The notes below the pieces were generated by a model. That model had not been told where the DNA came from, did not search any database, and saw nothing but the letters and a program-made list of their open reading frames with translations. Of a DNA stretch of 64,000 nucleotides, positions 24,873 through 31,888 are shown one piece after another. Within the stretch, counting starts at the first letter, position 1, and every line of letters begins with the position of its first letter. Made by a program: the position numbers and the translations under genes. Source of the DNA: Holophagales bacterium (GTDB lineage: Bacteria > Acidobacteriota > Thermoanaerobaculia > Multivoradales > Multivoraceae); the NCBI GenBank assembly GCA_009843505.1, contig VYDI01000002.1:54772-118771 (forward strand), given 5' to 3'.

Positions 24873-25823
24873 ATGACCTGCTGCGCTCCGTCGCGTGATG
24901 CCGATCGGCCGGCCGGCGGCGCGGACCCGGCCGCCGCGGCGCCGACCTCTGCTCCGGGACCGAACGGTCGCGAGATGGTCCGTCTCGACGGCGGCCGGTT
25001 CCTCATGGGCACCGACTCGGCCGATGCCATCCCGGGCGACGGCGAGACCCCGGTCCGCGAGATCTTCGTCGCCCCGTTTCGCATCGACGCCTGTGCCGTC
25101 TCGAACGCCGCCTTCGCCGCCTTCGTCGACGCGACCGGCTACCAGACCGACAGCGAGCGGCTGGGCTGGTCCTTCGTCTTCGAGGGTCGCCTGTCGCGCA
25201 GGCTCCGGCGCACGGCGATCGAGGACCGTCTGCCGGGCGCCCGCTGGTGGTGCAAGATCAGCGGCGCCGACTGGCGTCATCCCGAGGGGCCGGGATCGTC
25301 GATCGCCCGGCGCCAGGACCATCCCGTCGTCCAGGTGTCGCACCACGACGCCGTGGCCTACTGCGCGTGGGCGGGATGCCGGCTCCCGACCGAGGCGGAG
25401 TGGGAGTTCGCGGCTCGCGGAGGAGTGGAGCAGACGGCGCAGCCGTGGGGCGACGAGCTCGAGCCGGATGGCGAGCATCGCTGCAACGTCTGGCAGGGCA
25501 GCTTTCCCGATCGCGATCTCGGGCTCGACGGCCATCGCGGCACCTGCCCGGTCGATGCGTTCGAGCCCAACGGCTTCGGTCTCTACAACGTCTGCGGCAA
25601 CGTCTGGGACTGGTGCGCCGACTGGTGGAGCCCCAGTCCCGCCGCGCCGGGCACTCGCAATCCGCGCGGTCCCGCTGCCGGCACGGCACGCGTCACCCGT
25701 GGTGGGTCGTACCTCTGCCACGTCTCCTACTGCAGTCGCTACCGCCTGTCGGCCCGTACCCACAACACGCCCGACAGCGCGGCCGGGCACATGGGCTTTC
25801 GCTGCGCCGCCGACATCGGCTAG
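24873..25823 (+). CDS. Formylglycine-generating enzyme (sulfatase maturation)
   Basis: 316 aa. The SUMF1/FGE fold is clear: GGRFLMGTDSADAIPGDGE, PVVQVSHHDAVAYCAW, RLPTEAEWEFAARGG, GLYNVCGNVWDWCADWW. The catalytic pair is intact in RGGSYLCHVSYCSRYR (Cys282 and Cys287), matching the copper-binding cysteines of authentic FGE. It oxidises the active-site Cys of sulfatases to formylglycine using O2. No signal peptide, so it acts in the cytoplasm on nascent sulfatases such as the Tat-exported neighbour. It lies within the sulfatase cluster, which strengthens the role. Confidence 0.92.
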   Translation: MTCCAPSRDADRPAGGADPAAAAPTSAPGPNGREMVRLDGGRFLMGTDSADAIPGDGETPVREIFVAPFRIDACAVSNAAFAAFVDATGYQTDSERLGWSFVFEGRLSRRLRRTAIEDRLPGARWWCKISGADWRHPEGPGSSIARRQDHPVVQVSHHDAVAYCAWAGCRLPTEAEWEFAARGGVEQTAQPWGDELEPDGEHRCNVWQGSFPDRDLGLDGHRGTCPVDAFEPNGFGLYNVCGNVWDWCADWWSPSPAAPGTRNPRGPAAGTARVTRGGSYLCHVSYCSRYRLSARTHNTPDSAAGHMGFRCAADIG

Positions 25824-25841
25824 CGGCCCAGCGAACCTGAA

Positions 25842-26591
25842 GTGAAGATTCTCGTCATCGCCGACGTCCACGGGAACGCTGAGGCGCTCTCGGCCGTGCT
25901 GAAGAAGGAACGGGACGTCGACGCGACGATCTTTCTCGGCGACACGGTCCTCTCAGGCCCACAGCCGAACGAGACGATGGCGCTGCTCGCGGGGGTTGAC
26001 GGGGTCCTGATCGAGGGCAACCACGATGTGGAGATGTTCGAGCCGGAGCGCTTCGAGGTCTGGCCGGCTCCGTGGCGTGCGTACACGCGGTGGATCCTCG
26101 GCATGCTGGAGGCGCCGGGCTGGAAACTGCTCCGTGGCCTTCAGCCGGAGGGCGAGTACGAGGTTGGCGGCCAGCGCGTGTTCCTGCACCACGGCGTGCT
26201 GCCGGACGAACCGCGGCAGGCGCTTCCGGACACGGCGGACGATCGGTTGGCCGCGCTTGCGGGCGGCACGGACTGCCCGGTTGTGCTCTTCGGCCACTCG
26301 CACGTTCAGTTCCGGCGGGCGGTCGACGGCCAGGAGTTCATCAACCCCGGCAGTGTCGGCCAGCCGCGCTGCGGCAGGCGGGTCGCGTGCTACGGGGTGC
26401 TGGACGACGGCGTGTTCCGGCACTGTCAGGTGGAGTACGACCCGGGCCCCTGGCTCGAGGCGCTTGACGGCATCGGGCCGCTTGAGGCGTTCCCGGAGTT
26501 CCGGGATTGGCTGAAGAATGCGTTGCTCAGTGGTTACGGCATCGGCGAGCGGGAACCGTGGACCCGGTACGCGCGTGAGGGATACGTCTAG
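25842..26591 (+). CDS. Calcineurin-like metallophosphoesterase
   Basis: 249 aa from a GTG at 25842, 18 bp after the FGE gene. The family motifs are in order: DVHGN (8-12), FLGD (31-34), EGNHD (58-62) and GHSHVQF with NPGSVGQPR. It resembles YfcE-type phosphodiesterases with two metals. Cytoplasmic. Being last in the sulfatase/FGE run, it may be co-transcribed, but no specific link to sulfatase maturation is known. A palindromic hairpin lies just after the stop. Confidence 0.88.
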   Translation: MKILVIADVHGNAEALSAVLKKERDVDATIFLGDTVLSGPQPNETMALLAGVDGVLIEGNHDVEMFEPERFEVWPAPWRAYTRWILGMLEAPGWKLLRGLQPEGEYEVGGQRVFLHHGVLPDEPRQALPDTADDRLAALAGGTDCPVVLFGHSHVQFRRAVDGQEFINPGSVGQPRCGRRVACYGVLDDGVFRHCQVEYDPGPWLEALDGIGPLEAFPEFRDWLKNALLSGYGIGEREPWTRYAREGYV

Positions 26592-26595
26592 CGAA

Positions 26596-26629
26596 TCACA
26601 CTGGGGACGCCGGCGCACCCAGTGTGTGA
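26596..26629. repeat. Core palindromic repeat as a convergent hairpin
   Basis: CACACTGGG (26597-26605) and CCCAGTGTG (26618-26626) form a perfect 9-bp stem around GACGCCGGCGCA. This is a shortened copy of the dispersed repeat, sitting between the convergent metallophosphoesterase and cyclase genes, where it could end transcription from both sides. There is no T-tract. Confidence 0.65.
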
Positions 26630-26639
26630 CGCCAGGTGC

Positions 26640-27410
26640 TTACAGCTCCTCGACCGCGATCGCCCGGACCCAGGTCGCTTCCAGGCGTTCCACGTTGAGC
26701 GGCATGCCGATGTAGAAGGCGCGGTCCTTCTTCAGCTTCTCGATGTTCACGAGGGGGTAGCAGACCGGGATGTTGTTGCCCAGCATGTTCCGATGCGTCG
26801 GCGAGTTGTGGGGCTGCGGCGCCTGGAAGTCCGACTCGAAGCGAATGCCCGGGTAGCCGACCGCCAGCAGCTTGATGCCCGTGTCGGCGAGCCACTTGCT
26901 CGTTTCCGCCGGCAGGGTCGGCTGTTCGTCGTCGCGGAACGGGCTGCCGAGGATGACGATGTCGCCCTTGCGGACGTTGGAGAGGTGCTCGGGCCGGATC
27001 GGTTGGCCGACCTTGACGAGTTCGCCTTCGTCGTTCTCCTGCTCGACCGGCTCGAGCTGGTCGAGGTAGCAGACCGCGGCCGGGCCGAAGAACGTGTCGA
27101 GCGGCATCTCCCAGAGACCGAGGATGCCCTCCGGCAGACCTTCCCAGTGATCCATGTGGCCCTTGCCGCCCTCGGTGTGCGATCCACCGCAGTGGCCACT
27201 GACCCGTCCGGGCGGCCAGTAGGAGTCGCCCTCCTTGCCGCCGATCAGGGTGTAGAGCGTGTCGTCGTACGGCACCCGGCCTTCTTCGAGGATCCACGGA
27301 AGCCCGAAGACGTCCTTGTTCCCCTCCTCGACCGTGCCGTCGAGCCGGGTGATGCGCCCGACCATGCGCGGGCTGAGGTCGACGACGTGATGGCCTGCGA
27401 AATCAATCAT
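26640..27410 (-). CDS. Cyclase family hydrolase (cytoplasmic)
   Basis: 256 aa from the ATG at 27410, with AGGAGACGGAAG upstream, inside the end of the aldolase gene (8-bp overlap). The cyclase/kynurenine formamidase-type metal motif appears as HCGGSHTEGGKGHMDHW. No signal peptide, unlike the cyclase at 10831. Probably hydrolyses a lactone or amide. As the last gene of the TetR-kinase-isomerase-aldolase operon, a sugar-lactone substrate is a reasonable guess, not shown by the sequence. Confidence 0.78.
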   Translation of the reverse strand: MIDFAGHHVVDLSPRMVGRITRLDGTVEEGNKDVFGLPWILEEGRVPYDDTLYTLIGGKEGDSYWPPGRVSGHCGGSHTEGGKGHMDHWEGLPEGILGLWEMPLDTFFGPAAVCYLDQLEPVEQENDEGELVKVGQPIRPEHLSNVRKGDIVILGSPFRDDEQPTLPAETSKWLADTGIKLLAVGYPGIRFESDFQAPQPHNSPTHRNMLGNNIPVCYPLVNIEKLKKDRAFYIGMPLNVERLEATWVRAIAVEEL

Positions 27411-28428
27411 CTTCCGTCTCCTGATCCGCCGACCACTCACCGAGAGTGGCCAGTCCGTTCATGCGGGCGCGGTGGCGGAGCGCCGTCTGTCCGCTCGATT
27501 TGTCGGCCTTGCCGTCCCAGGCTTCGACGGGGGCGCGGCCGATGGCGCGGCCGAACGAGAAGCTGAGCGCCCAGGGCTGCGGTTCGAGACGGTTCATCGC
27601 GTCGAGGTGGGCCGTCGCGTCCAGGTCGGACTGACCGCCCGACAGGAAGCCGATCCCCGGCAGGGCGGGCGGTACGACCCGGCGCAGGCAGCGGAGCGTC
27701 TCCCGCGCCACCGTGTCGACGCCGGCCTGCTCGGGACAGTCGCTGCCCGAGACGACCATGTTCGTCTTCAGCACGATCTCCTCGGGCGCGACGCCGTGCT
27801 CGTACAGAGCCTCGAAGGTCCGGTGCAGGAAGCGTTCGGTGACCTCGAACTGGCGTTCGATCGTGTGGTCGCCCTTCATCTCGACCTCGGGCTCGACGAT
27901 CGGGACGAGGTCGAACTGGTGCGCGAGCGCCGCGACCTCGGCGACGCTGCGGGCGTTCGAGACGAGCGCGCGCTCGGTGGGAAGGCCCGGGCGTACGCGC
28001 GCCGCCACGCGCCACTTGACGAACGCCACGCCGCGCTCGCGCCAGTCCTCGAGCCGCTTGGCCAGTCCGTCGAGGCCGCGGGGCACGTACTCGTGCTCGG
28101 AGCCTCCGAGGAACTGCCAGCCGGTGGTCGGGGTGATGCCGAGCAGCAGGCCGCGCTCGCCGATGAGCTCGACGAGCGGAGTGCCGTCGCCGGCTTGGCG
28201 GTCGAGCACGTCGGGGAAGACGATGATGCTCGACAGGTGCTCGCCGAGCTCAGGCGTGCGGCAGATCATCTCCTGGAAGTCGGCCGCCGCGTCTTCGCTG
28301 CGGGCGTGGACCGACTCGCCCCACCAGCCCCGCACGAGGCCCTTGAGCGGCACGTCGGCCGCGAAGATGCCCTTGCCGGGGGCGACCATCCGTTGCGCGG
28401 TCGCGGCCAGGGTCGATTCGGTCGTCAC
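27403..28428 (-). CDS. Class I fructose-bisphosphate aldolase family protein
   Basis: 341 aa from a GTG at 28428 with GGAGGCGG upstream; the GTG overlaps the previous stop (GTGA). Class I aldolase landmarks: ATAQRMVAPGKGIFAAD (10-25), KWR (138-140), IVEPEV (177-182), the Schiff-base lysine Lys221 in LKTNMV, FLSGGQS and LSFSFGRAI. The catalytic core is kept, but the loop that is normally GIKVDKG reads GITPTTG (97-103) and the usual AADEST reads AADVPL. These changes could alter phosphate binding, so the substrate may not be fructose 1,6-bisphosphate. The operon partners suggest cleavage of a phosphorylated ketose. Confidence 0.87.
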   Translation of the reverse strand: MTTESTLAATAQRMVAPGKGIFAADVPLKGLVRGWWGESVHARSEDAAADFQEMICRTPELGEHLSSIIVFPDVLDRQAGDGTPLVELIGERGLLLGITPTTGWQFLGGSEHEYVPRGLDGLAKRLEDWRERGVAFVKWRVAARVRPGLPTERALVSNARSVAEVAALAHQFDLVPIVEPEVEMKGDHTIERQFEVTERFLHRTFEALYEHGVAPEEIVLKTNMVVSGSDCPEQAGVDTVARETLRCLRRVVPPALPGIGFLSGGQSDLDATAHLDAMNRLEPQPWALSFSFGRAIGRAPVEAWDGKADKSSGQTALRHRARMNGLATLGEWSADQETEDD

Positions 28429-29414
28429 GACCCGCCTCCGTTCGCTCCCGAGCCTGGCGCGCCGGAACGACCGGAGGCCGTCGCTTCGCGCCCGCTGCCG
28501 GCGGGGACGCCGGCGCACCCAGTCTGTGCCGCAGCGAGCTTGCGGCGATAGAACTCAAGCCCCTCGCGCGCCGCCTCGTCGAGGTCACGGCCGGCGGTCA
28601 TGTCGCGCCACACCGCGAGCAGGTTGCCGACGCCGCCGCCCATGTGGACGATCGGCTCCATCACGGTGTCGCGGTCGTAGTCGATCTCGCGGAGCGCGGC
28701 GATGACCTCGTCCCAGGGGATGTGCCCCCGGCCCGGCGGCCGGCGGTTGTTCTCGCCGATGTGGAAGGTGCCGAGCTGGTCGCCGGCGCGGACGATCGCC
28801 TCGCCCAGCGAGTCCTCCTCGATGTTCATGTGGTACGTGTCGAGCATCATCTTCAGGTTCGGGCTGCCCACCTCGTCGAGGAACAGCAGCGCCTCGTCGC
28901 AGGTGTTGACGAGGAAGTGCTCGAAACGGTTCAGGACCTCGATGTGGAAGGTCACGTCGAGATCCTCGGCGGTCTTCATCGCCTCGCGCATGGCGGCGAC
29001 GGCGTGCGCCCAGCAGCGCTCCTTGTCGCGGCCGTCGAGGCCCTGGCGCATGACGCCGGTGATCGCTCCGCCGACATCGGCGCCGCCGCCCCCGGCTATC
29101 TGCTGCATCTCGCTCGCGTTCTCGGCGAGGGCGCGCAGGTGGGCGATGCCGCGGTCGCGGTCCTCCTCCGAGTCGGAGTTGATGTCCTGCTTCGGACCGA
29201 GTCCCGCCATGTAGTTGATCCTGAGTCCGTGCTCCGCCGCCGAGGCGACGAAGCGCTTCTTCTGCTCCGGCGTGTACAGGAAGAGCACGTCCTGCGAGAA
29301 GGACATGAGGTCGAAGCCGATCGCGGCCGCCCGGGCCATTCGGCTCTCGTACTCCTCGATGTCCTCCATCCATTCGTTGCCCCAGTAGTTGAAGGTGATG
29401 CCGATTCTTCCCAT
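28425..29414 (-). CDS. TIM-barrel sugar isomerase/epimerase
   Basis: 329 aa, ATG at 29414 with GGGAG upstream. Belongs to the xylose isomerase-like TIM barrel group: MGRIGITFNYWGNEW, RINYMAGLGPKQD, TFHIEVLNRFEHF, LKMMLDTYHMNIEEDS (metal Asp/His), GTFHIGENNRRPPGRGHIPW. These match D-tagatose 3-epimerase/D-psicose epimerase-type enzymes, which interconvert ketoses at C3. The last 30 or so residues (from AAAQTGCAGVPAG) are encoded by a copy of the dispersed palindromic repeat, so the native C-terminus was probably shorter. The stop overlaps the aldolase GTG by 4 bp. Confidence 0.85.
   Translation of the reverse strand: MGRIGITFNYWGNEWMEDIEEYESRMARAAAIGFDLMSFSQDVLFLYTPEQKKRFVASAAEHGLRINYMAGLGPKQDINSDSEEDRDRGIAHLRALAENASEMQQIAGGGGADVGGAITGVMRQGLDGRDKERCWAHAVAAMREAMKTAEDLDVTFHIEVLNRFEHFLVNTCDEALLFLDEVGSPNLKMMLDTYHMNIEEDSLGEAIVRAGDQLGTFHIGENNRRPPGRGHIPWDEVIAALREIDYDRDTVMEPIVHMGGGVGNLLAVWRDMTAGRDLDEAAREGLEFYRRKLAAAQTGCAGVPAGSGREATASGRSGAPGSGANGGGS
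28464..28523. repeat. Dispersed repeat copy inside the end of the isomerase gene
   Basis: The 27-bp core (GCCGGCG, loop, CGCCGGC, CACCCAGT) lies at 28497-28523. Together with the flank back to 28464 (GGAAC, then CCGGAGGCCG and CGCTTCGCG) it matches the copy at 49411-49470 over about 60 bp. It is read through in the isomerase frame and makes its C-terminal tail. Confidence 0.75.
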
Positions 29415-29434
29415 GCGCGTCTCCCGGAGTCTGT

Positions 29435-30406
29435 TCAGGCCTCGGCCGCCATCGCCGGTTGCGCGGCCATCAGGGCCAGGGCGTCGTCCATCGACGGAAT
29501 CCCCTTGCGGTTGCCCAGCACGGTGCAGTGAAGCGCCGCGACGGCTGACGAGAAGGACGCGCAGCGCTGGAGGCTCCAGCCCCTGGCGAGCCCGACGAGG
29601 TAGGCGCCGTGAAAGGTGTCGCCCGCGCCCGTCGTGTCGACGACGTCGACTTCGAAGGCGGGAGTGTGGAACTCCGCGTCGCGCGCGCCGGCTCTCCGGG
29701 CGTCCGTTCCTCGGGAGACCGTGTAGCTGCCGTTCGCGCCTTCCGTCTGCACGACCACTCTTGGTCCGAGTTCGAGTGCGGCTCGGCCGGCCCTCCACAC
29801 GTCTTCCTCCCCGGTGAGCATCGGAGCGAAGCCCGAGCCGCAGATCAGGACGTCGGTCTCGGCCACGAGAGCCCGGGCCGGTTCGAGAACCTTGTGACTG
29901 GTGGCGGCAGCGTCCAGCACCACGGTGCCACCCGACTGCTTCATCCAGCGTGCCGCCGCGAGGGCGGCCTCGGAGTGACTGCCGTCGAGGTGGAGGATCG
30001 GGGCAGACTCGATGTACGCGCGGTCGAGCTCCGCGGCGGTGAGTGGCCGCGAGAGGAAGCCCCGCCGGAACGAGAACACCCGCTCTCCCGTCGACGCGTC
30101 GACGTAGACCACGACGACGTGGTCCTCGGGTCCCTCTCGAGGCACGAGGCGGCTCGTATCGACGCCGGCCCGCTCGAGCGACCGCCGGCGGTGCTCGCCG
30201 AGATCGTCGTCGCCGACTGTGTCCACGAAGCCGGTGCGCAGCCCGAAGGTCGAGGCGACGAAGCAGGCCGTGCCGGCCGGTCCGCCGTCGGCGAGAGCGA
30301 AGTCCAGCAGACCCCGGGGGTCGTCCCAGTCCGGCATGCGTTCGACCCGCAGCACGACGTCTACGATCGCAAGGCCGAGGCCGATGACCTCGTGACGAGC
30401 TTCCAA
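29435..30406 (-). CDS. PfkB family carbohydrate kinase
   Basis: 323 aa, TTG start at 30406, 6 bp after the TetR stop. Ribokinase/PfkB fold: GLGLAIVDVVLRVERMP at the N-terminus, a GGPAGTACFVASTFGL substrate region (41-56) and the C-terminal signature DTTGAGDTFHGAYL with catalytic Asp263. It would phosphorylate a sugar with ATP. With an epimerase and class I aldolase downstream, a ketohexokinase-like role (ketose to ketose 1-phosphate) is plausible. Closest alternatives are adenosine or 2-keto-3-deoxygluconate kinases. Confidence 0.9.
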   Translation of the reverse strand: MEARHEVIGLGLAIVDVVLRVERMPDWDDPRGLLDFALADGGPAGTACFVASTFGLRTGFVDTVGDDDLGEHRRRSLERAGVDTSRLVPREGPEDHVVVVYVDASTGERVFSFRRGFLSRPLTAAELDRAYIESAPILHLDGSHSEAALAAARWMKQSGGTVVLDAAATSHKVLEPARALVAETDVLICGSGFAPMLTGEEDVWRAGRAALELGPRVVVQTEGANGSYTVSRGTDARRAGARDAEFHTPAFEVDVVDTTGAGDTFHGAYLVGLARGWSLQRCASFSSAVAALHCTVLGNRKGIPSMDDALALMAAQPAMAAEA

Positions 30407-30412
30407 AGCCGC

Positions 30413-31144
30413 CTACTCGGGGCGCTTGCGGCGCGCACCCACCGAGGAGTGCCTGCGTTCCAGACGACGCAGCTCTTTCTCGATGCCGGGTCGCACATGC
30501 GGCTCCGCAAAGGCGAGCAGTGTCACGTAGAAGCCGCTGAGAGTCCTGAGCCGGAAGGCCTCGTCGTCGAGAACGCCGAACGCCCACAGGTCGAGCGCCA
30601 GCTCCCAGCCCACGTGGAGCTGCACCTCGAGGAACGTCAGGCCCACTACGTTCCGCAGTTGACCGTCGTCGAGGGCCTCGGTGAGCGCGGCGCGGATCGC
30701 GACCTTGGAAGATCGGAAGTGCTCTCCCTCGTCCTGCTGGCCGAGTTTTGTCCACGAGCCGGTCCTGAAGTCGGCCGCGATGAGTGGCCGCAGCAGGTCT
30801 CCGTTGTCGATGATGTAGCGGAGAATCCCTTCCATGGCTCTCGCTGCCCTTCTCAGGGGGTCGCGTGCCCTTCCGGCGTCGGCGGCCGGCGCCTCGAGGC
30901 GTTGCTGCGAGTCCTTGATCAGCGCTTGCAGGATCGCCTCGCGCGAACCGAGCAGGTTGTAGAGCGTGGTCACGCTCAGACCGGCCTGGCGAGCCAGCTT
31001 GCGCATCGAGAGGCCCTCGGGCCCCGCCTCCTGGAGGAGGACGCGGGCAGACTCGAGAATGCGCTGCCGCCGCGCGGCGACGTTCGCTTCGCGCCGCCCC
31101 GCCGGCCGGTTGTCCTTGGGACTCTTGGCTTCGGGATTCGTCAT
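30413..31144 (-). CDS. TetR family transcriptional regulator
   Basis: 243 aa from the ATG at 31144 (MTNPEAKSPKDN); an ATG at 31168 is the alternative. N-terminal helix-turn-helix: RILESARVLLQEAGPEGLSM, then RKLARQAGLSVTTLYNLLGS. The C-terminal ligand domain is helical and unrecognised. It heads the sugar operon (PfkB begins 6 bp later) and diverges from the unknown gene at 31238. The near-palindrome at 31187-31199 in the divergent gap is its best candidate operator. Confidence 0.88.
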   Translation of the reverse strand: MTNPEAKSPKDNRPAGRREANVAARRQRILESARVLLQEAGPEGLSMRKLARQAGLSVTTLYNLLGSREAILQALIKDSQQRLEAPAADAGRARDPLRRAARAMEGILRYIIDNGDLLRPLIAADFRTGSWTKLGQQDEGEHFRSSKVAIRAALTEALDDGQLRNVVGLTFLEVQLHVGWELALDLWAFGVLDDEAFRLRTLSGFYVTLLAFAEPHVRPGIEKELRRLERRHSSVGARRKRPE

Positions 31145-31186
31145 GTGTCGCGTGGTTTCCGAGATCATACGCGGCCCGCTGAAGAT

Positions 31187-31199
31187 GGTACATTGTTCC
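31187..31199. promoter_or_regulatory. Near-palindromic candidate operator in the TetR divergent gap
   Basis: GGTACATTGTTCC fits GGnACA-n-TGTnCC, a 13-bp imperfect palindrome centred between the TetR gene and the divergent gene at 31238. Position and symmetry suit autoregulation by TetR. Related sequences occur at 1540-1552 and near 39305. Confidence 0.4.
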
Positions 31200-31237
31200 A
31201 AGTTTGATTGCTGCAGCGGCAGCTTGACGAGAGCGGC

Positions 31238-31888
31238 ATGGCGCCGGGGAGAACGAAGGTGAGCGAGATCAATGTGGCCGAACTCGAGCCGGTAGGGGAG
31301 TTCGGGTCGAAGGCGTGGTGCGAGGCCTGCGCCGAGTACGGCGTCCAAATGCTCGAAGACGGCGATCTACCGGCGGACACCGCGTGGGGATTCACCGAGA
31401 TCTACACCCATCCGCCTGCCCGTTTGCTAGAGGGCGGCCGCGAGATGTCCGCCTACTACCTCATGGTCAAGGACGGCCGGATCAGTGGCGGCGACGGCGC
31501 CCCGGAGGAGTGCAAGGCGCTGCCGGGCTTCCACATCGTGATGCCCTGGGCCTCGATCTGCAACCAGTCGCGCACGAAGTACGGCCGCGAGGGCCAGATG
31601 CGGCGATCGGCCCAGGAGAAGGTCATGTTCCAGCAGATCGAGGAGCACGTCGGGCGGACGAATCCTCTCGGGCTGGGCGGCGGTCCCAAGCACGTCTGGC
31701 CGCGGGAAGTCGGCATGGCGCTGGGCAAGGGCATGGAGGAAGGCGGCGGCCTCCACAACATCGCCGCGAGCCTCCAGACGTCCTCACCGGAGTTCGTGGA
31801 CCTGCCCGTGACCGACATGGCGGTCCCGGACTTCGAGGCGATGACGGAGGAGCAGAAGCGGCGCTTCCTAGCGCTCCTCGGCATCTAG
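31238..31888 (+). CDS. Unrecognised cytoplasmic protein divergent from TetR
   Basis: 216 aa from the ATG at 31238 (GAGAGCGG upstream). A GTG at 31259 with GGGGAG seven bases upstream is an equally good start and would begin MSEINVAELEP. No signal or membrane segment. Conserved-looking pieces include WGFTEIYTHPPARLL, GFHIVMPWASICNQ, and RTKYGREGQMRRSAQE. The C-terminus overlaps the convergent VWFA gene by 21 bp. No family assigned. Being divergent from the TetR gene, it may be under the same control as the sugar operon. Confidence 0.65.
   Translation: MAPGRTKVSEINVAELEPVGEFGSKAWCEACAEYGVQMLEDGDLPADTAWGFTEIYTHPPARLLEGGREMSAYYLMVKDGRISGGDGAPEECKALPGFHIVMPWASICNQSRTKYGREGQMRRSAQEKVMFQQIEEHVGRTNPLGLGGGPKHVWPREVGMALGKGMEEGGGLHNIAASLQTSSPEFVDLPVTDMAVPDFEAMTEEQKRRFLALLGI

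Noticed and set aside
22346..25084. A 912-codon minus-strand open frame across the sulfatase and FGE genes
   Set aside because: It is antisense to well-supported sulfatase and FGE genes and has Arg/Pro/Val-rich composition typical of out-of-frame GC-rich sequence.
28425..31193. A 922-codon minus-strand frame covering isomerase, kinase and TetR genes
   Set aside because: Only its 3' third (from 29414) is real. The rest runs out of frame through the kinase and TetR genes and shows no domain.
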